From assembly GCF_014904755.1 (NCBI RefSeq), contig NZ_JACZFQ010000023.1, positions 105,227-169,226 on the forward strand: a stretch of 64,000 nucleotides of DNA, written 5' to 3'. Each line of letters begins with the position of its first letter. Position 1 is the first letter of the stretch. Both the position numbers and the translations under genes were made by a program. Positions 59,587-64,000 of the stretch are shown here, in pieces. The notes below the pieces were generated by a model. The model did not search any database and was not told where the DNA came from. It saw only the letters and a list, made by a program, of their open reading frames with translations. The DNA is from Neoluteolibacter marinus. GTDB lineage: Bacteria > Verrucomicrobiota > Verrucomicrobiia > Verrucomicrobiales > Akkermansiaceae.

Positions 59587-60126
59587 TCACTTGATCTCCA
59601 GCAGCTCGACTTCGAACACCAGCGGGCTGTTCGGCGGGATCACCGGCGGGCGGCCGGCCGCGCCGTAGGCCAGGTCCGCGGGGATCTCGAAGCGGAACTT
59701 GTCACCCACCCGCATCAGCTGCACGCCTTCGGTCCATCCGGCGATCACCCGGTTGAGCGGGAAGCTCGCCGGCTGGCCGCGGTCGACCGAACTGTCGAAG
59801 ACGGTGCCGTCGAGCAGCGTGCCGTGATAGTGAACGGTGACGGTGTCGGTGGCCTTCGGGTTCACCGTGCCATCGCCGCTCTTGAGCACCGAGTATTTCA
59901 GTCCGCTGGCGGTGGTCTTCACGCCGGTTTCCTCGACGGCCTCGCGCTCCTTGCTCTTGCCCGGAAGCGCCTCGCCGGCGGCATCGTCCGTGGTCGCCGC
60001 GGTCGTTTCGGTGGACGGGGCGGCGCTGTTCTCCTTCGCTTCCGTGCCGGCTTCGCCGGACTTGCTGTCGCAGGCCGCGAGACCGAGCGCCGCGGCAAAG
60101 GCCAGAATGGGTCGTGTTGCTTTCAT
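59587..60126 (-). CDS. FKBP-type peptidyl-prolyl isomerase, lipoprotein
   Basis: From the ATG at 60126 the product has 179 residues: a lipoprotein signal (LGLAAC, Cys about 19), a Ser/Thr/Glu-rich linker to about residue 65, and an FKBP domain (VTVHYHGTLLDGTVFDSSVDRGQPASFPLNRVI, GGxPPVIPPNSPLVFEVELLEIK). It assists folding in the periplasm. Convergent with purL, with a palindromic spacer (59504-59586) containing GATTGAGGATTG and its inverted near-copy. Confidence 0.9.
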   Translation of the reverse strand: MKATRPILAFAAALGLAACDSKSGEAGTEAKENSAAPSTETTAATTDDAAGEALPGKSKEREAVEETGVKTTASGLKYSVLKSGDGTVNPKATDTVTVHYHGTLLDGTVFDSSVDRGQPASFPLNRVIAGWTEGVQLMRVGDKFRFEIPADLAYGAAGRPPVIPPNSPLVFEVELLEIK

Positions 60127-60173
60127 GTGGTTCCGCGACGATCCGAAAGCCACCACGGGCGGTCAAGGAAGGA

Positions 60174-60524
60174 TCAAAGCTCGTTGTACTTCAGGTTGTT
60201 GCCGCGCGACTTGTCGGCGGGATAGCGTTCCTCGTTGCGGGCAATCTTGGCTTCCATCACCTCGCCGAGGTTCATCCCGAGCAGGTCCGCCATCTCAAAG
60301 AGCAGGATCCCGACATCGGCGATCTCCGAGGCGATCTCCGCGCGCTTCTCCACCGCCCGCCGCTCGACCTGGTCCGGTTGCTGCCAGACGAAGTGCTGCA
60401 GCAGCTCGCCCGCCTCCGCCGCGATCGCCACCGCCATGTCCTTCGGGTTGTGGAACTGTTGCCACTCCCTCGCCTCGACGAAGGTCCGGATACGGGCGGT
60501 CAATTCGGCGATGGAATCGGACAT
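60174..60524 (-). CDS. MazG-like nucleotide pyrophosphohydrolase
   Basis: A 116-residue single-domain MazG-family protein with the metal-binding EAGELLQHF and EIADVGILLFEMADLLG motifs and a C-terminal NEERYPADKSRG. It would hydrolyse nucleoside triphosphates to monophosphates (house-cleaning). It follows the FKBP gene start region on the same strand and diverges from msrB. Confidence 0.85.
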   Translation of the reverse strand: MSDSIAELTARIRTFVEAREWQQFHNPKDMAVAIAAEAGELLQHFVWQQPDQVERRAVEKRAEIASEIADVGILLFEMADLLGMNLGEVMEAKIARNEERYPADKSRGNNLKYNEL

Positions 60525-60605
60525 GACGGCATCTAAGTCCACCCCGCCGCCGCCGGAAACCCAAATCCCCGCGGAATACCCCGCTCCTTGCATCCTCCCA
60601 CTCCC

Positions 60606-61169
60606 ATGCGTAGATCTTCCCCGATGAAAGCCGCCCTCATGCTTGCCGCAGCCGTCACACTCACCGCCTGCTCGGCCGAGGACACCCAGAAAACCGCCAT
60701 GGAAACCGCTCCGACACCCCCGCCGCAACCCGAAGGAAAGGTCGTGAAGAGCGACGAGGAATGGAAAAAGGAGCTCACGCCCGAGCAGTACCGCATCCTC
60801 CGCCAGGCCGGCACCGAGCGGGCGAACGGCGAGGTTTACAAGCAGTTCAACAAGCAGGGTGCCGGCACCTACTACTGCGCCGGTTGCGGCGCCGAGTTGT
60901 TTTCCTCGAAGGAAAAATTCGACAGCCACTGCGGCTGGCCGTCCTTCTACGATCCCTCCAAGGCCAAGAACGTCACCACCAAGGACGACTTTTCCGGCGG
61001 AATGGTGCGCACCGAGGTCAACTGCGCCGTTTGCGGCGGTCACCTCGGCCACGTCTTCAAGGGCGAGGGCTTCGACACCCCGACCGACCAGCGCTACTGC
61101 ATCAACGGCGTGGCATTGAAGTTCGTTCCCGCGAAGGAGGGGAAAGCCGCTGAGCCGGAAAAGAAGTAG
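60606..61169 (+). CDS. msrB: Peptide-methionine (R)-S-oxide reductase, lipoprotein
   Basis: From the ATG at 60606 the product has 187 residues; the ATG at 60624 is an alternative start. A lipoprotein signal ends in LTAC. The MsrB domain follows with [23 protein letters not shown], the second zinc pair [12 protein letters not shown] and the catalytic Cys in [11 protein letters not shown]. An exported lipid-anchored MsrB repairs oxidised methionines in the cell envelope. The stop TAG is part of a family A palindrome. Confidence 0.92.
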   Translation: MRRSSPMKAALMLAAAVTLTACSAEDTQKTAMETAPTPPPQPEGKVVKSDEEWKKELTPEQYRILRQAGTERANGEVYKQFNKQGAGTYYCAGCGAELFSSKEKFDSHCGWPSFYDPSKAKNVTTKDDFSGGMVRTEVNCAVCGGHLGHVFKGEGFDTPTDQRYCINGVALKFVPAKEGKAAEPEKK

Positions 61170-61188
61170 CGCAAGCTTGCAGCTTGCG
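61167..61188 (+). repeat. TAG-linked palindrome, family A, at the end of msrB
   Basis: The msrB stop TAG is followed by CGCAAGCT-TGC-AGCTTGCG; stem positions differ from other copies but pairing is complete. Confidence 0.8.
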
Positions 61189-61251
61189 TAGGGGAGACGC
61201 CACCCGGACCTTCCCGGCCTCGATCACCTCCGCATCTCCCCATCCACAAGC

Positions 61252-61325
61252 GGAGCGCCGACTTCAGTCGGACCCATTGCAGGGTGACTCCGACCGCCCC
61301 CATGCCGGCTGAAGCCGGCTCTCCC
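61252..61325. repeat. Pair of inverted family B palindromes
   Basis: GGAGCGCCGACTTCAGTCGG (61252-61271) and an inverted copy (61304-61325, GCCGGCTGAAGCCGGCTCTCC) face each other across 32 bases. They lie in the 357-bp convergent spacer 61170-61526, which holds no gene and is bounded on both sides by family A palindromes. Confidence 0.65.
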
Positions 61326-61507
61326 TTGAGAGGCACCGAGCAAGTCCCGCCTCTTTTGAATCCACCCTGCCCCGCGCCCCTTCGCCTTGCTTCCCCCCGG
61401 GACATCCTCCAGATCGACAGTCGACACTCACGGGAACCTTAGGAAGGTTCCGAACTCCACGGAACACATGGGTTCAAACTCTCCCCCGGGATCTACCCGC
61501 CCACGCA

Positions 61508-61529
61508 CACAACTTGAAAAGTTGTGCTA
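61508..61529 (-). repeat. TAG-linked palindrome, family A, at the end of the TIM-barrel gene
   Basis: On the minus strand the stop codon TAG (61527-61529) is followed by CACAACTT-TTC-AAGTTGTG, a perfect 8-bp stem with the same TTC loop as the 15025 copy. Confidence 0.8.
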
Positions 61530-62333
61530 CTTCCCCGACTCCGCGTCCGTCTGGTAGAGCCGCTCCGCCGCACGCCGCGCATCGCCGCCCAGCGGCAGGC
61601 ACTCGGCCCCCAGCGGCAGCGGCAGGTTGAGTTCGCGGACCTTGCGGAAGACCTCGCTGTAGCGGATCTCGCCGGTGCCGGGCTCGTTGCGCGCCGGTGA
61701 ATCGGCGAACTGGACGTAGCCGATCCATTCCCGCCCCTTCTCGAGGTTATCGATCAGGTTGCCTTCGAAGCGCTGCATGTGGAACAGGTCCCAGTTGAGC
61801 TTCACCCAAGGCGAGCCGACCGCCTCGCAGATCGCGATCCCGTCGGCACTGCCATAGAGGCAATGCCCCGGATGATTGTAGGGGTTCATCGGCTCCAGGA
61901 TGATCATCTTCTTGCGCGCCTCCAGCACCGGCACCGCCGCCCGCAACTTCTCGATGACCGAGGCATGCATCTGCTCCTTGGTCAGGCCGGCGATGTCGTC
62001 TCCCGCGACCACGCAGAAGCATTCGCAGCCCGGCAGCAGGTCGGCGGCATCGCAGGCATCGCGGATCTCGGCGACGAACTTCTCCACTGGAAACCCCGGG
62101 TCGTTGATCTCCTTGCCGAAGCCCCAGGCGGTGAACTGGGTCGCCGTCATCCCGTGATGACGGAGCCGCTCCGCCCCCGCCGCGAGATCCTTGTCGCGCC
62201 AGGTCCACAGCTCGATCGAGGGAAATCCAAGCGCCGCGGCCTGTTCGATGCGCTCGACGAAGGAGCCTTCGAACCACATCTCGATGTTGACGGCAATCGG
62301 CGTGTGCGGGGTGCGTCCGGGAAGATCAGTCAT
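61527..62333 (-). CDS. TIM-barrel protein, hydroxypyruvate-isomerase-like
   Basis: A 268-residue xylose-isomerase-like TIM barrel with IELWTWRDKDLAA, MIILEPMNPYNHPG, VKLNWDLFHMQR and GYVQFADSPARNEPGTGEI. The last is characteristic of hydroxypyruvate isomerase-like proteins. Catalytic Glu/Asp/His residues are at expected strand ends. It is convergent with msrB. Substrate is unproven. Confidence 0.82.
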   Translation of the reverse strand: MTDLPGRTPHTPIAVNIEMWFEGSFVERIEQAAALGFPSIELWTWRDKDLAAGAERLRHHGMTATQFTAWGFGKEINDPGFPVEKFVAEIRDACDAADLLPGCECFCVVAGDDIAGLTKEQMHASVIEKLRAAVPVLEARKKMIILEPMNPYNHPGHCLYGSADGIAICEAVGSPWVKLNWDLFHMQRFEGNLIDNLEKGREWIGYVQFADSPARNEPGTGEIRYSEVFRKVRELNLPLPLGAECLPLGGDARRAAERLYQTDAESGK

Positions 62334-62400
62334 GCGGCCGCAGGAAAGCGCAATCCGCCCCGCGAAGCACGCTACTTTTGGCCCGACTCAACGACCGCCA

Positions 62401-62955
62401 TCACGCCGTCAACTCGTCCCCGTCCATATCGCCTTCCTCGAAGTCGACTTCGCGGACGCGCTTGCGGTCGCGCCAGTATTCGACCTGCTTGCGCAGCAGC
62501 TCGCGCAGCTCCATGCCGTTGCTCACCGCCTTGATCTCGATCCGCGGTTGCGAGCGGTCGGAGGTTTCAATGATCAGGGTGGAGAGCCCGAACAGGCGAC
62601 ACCAGAAGGGCCGCTCCATCGAGGTGTCCTTGACACGATAGAGTTCGACGTCGTCGAGCTTGTGGTTGATCACGCCCTCGTAGAGGCGGATGCGCTCGGT
62701 GGTGAGCTCGTGGCGGATGGCGCGCGTCGAAACGAAAATCCAGAATGCCCATCCAAGCGGGATGACCAAGGCGGCGAGGATGAACGGATGGACCAGCACC
62801 CCCGCGACGCAGATCCCGATGTCGAGCGCCAGCACGACGAGATACTTGCCAAGGTTGGTGACCTGCGACGGGCTGCCTTTCCAGAGAACTTCCTCATTCA
62901 CGATGGCAAGCTGCCCCATGCCCGGGCGGGGCAACAAGTGGAGATTTGGCGCCAT
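62401..62955 (-). CDS. PH-domain membrane protein (bPH2)
   Basis: A 184-residue protein with two adjacent transmembrane helices (about residues 36-79) and a bacterial PH-like domain (TTERIRLYEGVINHKLDDVELYRVKDTSMERPF). The conserved LWKGSPSQ sequence near residue 25 is typical of bPH2 proteins. A shorter start at 62919 (MGQLAIVNEE) is equally likely. Role unknown, membrane-associated. Confidence 0.72.
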   Translation of the reverse strand: MAPNLHLLPRPGMGQLAIVNEEVLWKGSPSQVTNLGKYLVVLALDIGICVAGVLVHPFILAALVIPLGWAFWIFVSTRAIRHELTTERIRLYEGVINHKLDDVELYRVKDTSMERPFWCRLFGLSTLIIETSDRSQPRIEIKAVSNGMELRELLRKQVEYWRDRKRVREVDFEEGDMDGDELTA

Positions 62956-62991
62956 TTTGCACCGGGCTCCGACCTTTCCCTACCCGGATGC

Positions 62992-64000
62992 TCAGTTCGC
63001 CCGGATCGGGGCGGTGGAAATCTCGCCCGCCGGAACGCCGCGGAGATGTAGGTCGAGGAACTGCTTGATCCGGAGGTTCAACTCCTGGCTCGCGAAACCG
63101 TGGCCCGCGCCTTCCATCGCGACCAGATGGGACTCGACGCCCGTCTTCGCCAGGGCGCGGTCGAGTTCCTCGGCCTGCGCGAAGGGCACCAGGCTGTCCT
63201 TGGTCCCGTGGGCGGTGAAGAAGGGGGCGTCATCCCGGGTGATCCAGTTCACCGGCGACGCCAGTTTCGCATTGCGACGGATCTCTTCCTCGTTCTTGCC
63301 GAGCAAACGGATCGCCATGTTGTCCTTGGGCACGTCCGCGACCTTCACGTCCTTGCCGAAGATGGTCAGGAAATCGGTCGGCCCGAAGAAGTTGACCACC
63401 CCCTGTACCCGGCTGCTGATATTTTTGAACTCCCCCAAATCCCCTTCCAACTCCTTCACGTCGCCACTGGTCCCCAGCATCGACACCAGGTGGCCGCCGG
63501 CGGAGAAGCCCATCACGCCGATCTTCCCGGCATCGATCCCGTACTGATCGGCCTTGGCACGGAGAAAGCGGATCGCCGCCTTGCAGTCGAAGATCTGGGC
63601 CGGCCAGCTCGCTTCCTGGGTCAGCCGGTAATTGATCGTCGCCGTCACGTAGTCGCCGGTGCCGGCGAGAAGGCGGACCACGTCGAGCCCGTCCTCCTTG
63701 CGGCCCGACATCCAGCCGCCGCCGTGGATCATCACCACCAGCGGCCGCTTCTTCGCGGTCCCCGACTCGGGCAGCAGGAGGTCGAGCTTCTGCCGTGGAT
63801 TTCCGTTCCCGACGTAGTCGATGTCCTTCAGCAATTTGACCTTCCCGCCCTGAACGACCGGTGAGGCCTGTCCGGCAATCCGGAGGAACTCATCCCGGGA
63901 GACGAATCCATCGCCGTCGGTGTCGGCCAAGGGGATGTGGGGCCGCCACTTCCCGGGGACTTCCGCCCGGGACAACTTGCCGTCGTGATTGGCGTCCCCC
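62992..64000 (-). CDS. EF-hand plus alpha/beta hydrolase (esterase/lipase-like), N-terminus beyond window edge
   Basis: The visible 336 codons continue open to the right edge, so the start is missing. The N-terminal part shows two EF-hand loops (DANHDGKLSRAE at the edge and DTDGDGFVSRDE). The rest is an alpha/beta hydrolase with HGGGWMSG (oxyanion), the nucleophile elbow GFSAGG and a C-terminal GAGHGF histidine. Such calcium-loop esterases are common secreted carbohydrate-ester hydrolases in Verrucomicrobiota. Confidence 0.85.
   Translation of the reverse strand, partial: GDANHDGKLSRAEVPGKWRPHIPLADTDGDGFVSRDEFLRIAGQASPVVQGGKVKLLKDIDYVGNGNPRQKLDLLLPESGTAKKRPLVVMIHGGGWMSGRKEDGLDVVRLLAGTGDYVTATINYRLTQEASWPAQIFDCKAAIRFLRAKADQYGIDAGKIGVMGFSAGGHLVSMLGTSGDVKELEGDLGEFKNISSRVQGVVNFFGPTDFLTIFGKDVKVADVPKDNMAIRLLGKNEEEIRRNAKLASPVNWITRDDAPFFTAHGTKDSLVPFAQAEELDRALAKTGVESHLVAMEGAGHGFASQELNLRIKQFLDLHLRGVPAGEISTAPIRAN

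Overview
The window looks like a chromosome segment of a Verrucomicrobiota bacterium, probably of the Luteolibacter/Haloferula/Akkermansiaceae type. Support comes from high GC, a Chlamydiota/Verrucomicrobiota-type 51-residue small basic protein (7780-7935), a DUF1800/DUF1501 secreted pair, PEP-CTERM proteins, and several Gfo/Idh/MocA and sugar-isomerase TIM-barrel genes. I saw no rRNA, tRNA, CRISPR array, transposase or prophage. Two genes run off the edges: a hypothetical protein at the left (3-722, minus) and an EF-hand/alpha-beta hydrolase at the right (62992-64000, minus).

Layout. 0.8-7 kb: a sugar or polyol catabolic block (oxidoreductase, cupin, two TIM-barrel isomerases, mutarotase-like protein). 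7-15 kb: housekeeping and secreted proteins (upp, small basic protein, rRNA pseudouridine synthase, PliG-like and PEP-CTERM proteins, an AraC/LacI hybrid regulator, acs with a translationally coupled coiled-coil protein). 15-21.7 kb: mpl, a HAD phosphatase, radC, rpmJ, ruvB, a Fur-family regulator and xerC. 21.7-40.8 kb: a nitrogen-acquisition island. 40.9-64 kb: coaX, a ROK kinase, an oxoprolinase, a very large DUF1800 protein with DUF1501 partner, purL, FKBP, a MazG-type pyrophosphohydrolase, msrB, a TIM barrel, a PH-domain protein and an esterase.

The nitrogen island is the most interesting part. One long minus-strand series encodes an ABC importer, a GlnT-type glutamine synthetase, a creatininase-family amidohydrolase, a Rieske oxygenase, a GFA-family protein, an FGE-like protein and a TIM barrel. 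It is followed by a NikR-family regulator, two DUF1989 proteins, a biotin-dependent carboxylase and allophanate hydrolase. Carboxylase plus two DUF1989 proteins plus allophanate hydrolase is the published arrangement for guanidine (not urea) assimilation. The Rieske, GFA and creatininase genes suggest that N-methylated guanidines or creatinine-like compounds feed the pathway; that is inference.

The NikR-family regulator keeps only one of four nickel ligands. Two 28-bp operators with NikR geometry (6-bp half-sites 16 bp apart, sharing a 12-bp identical block) lie upstream of the transporter operon and of the regulator gene. The first overlaps the predicted start site of a sigma-54-type promoter, and a second sigma-54-type promoter precedes the Amt transporter. 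I infer control by both general nitrogen status and a specific repressor.

Two families of short palindromes also recur. One contains the UAG stop codon of the gene it follows at five gene ends, and its stems vary while staying paired.
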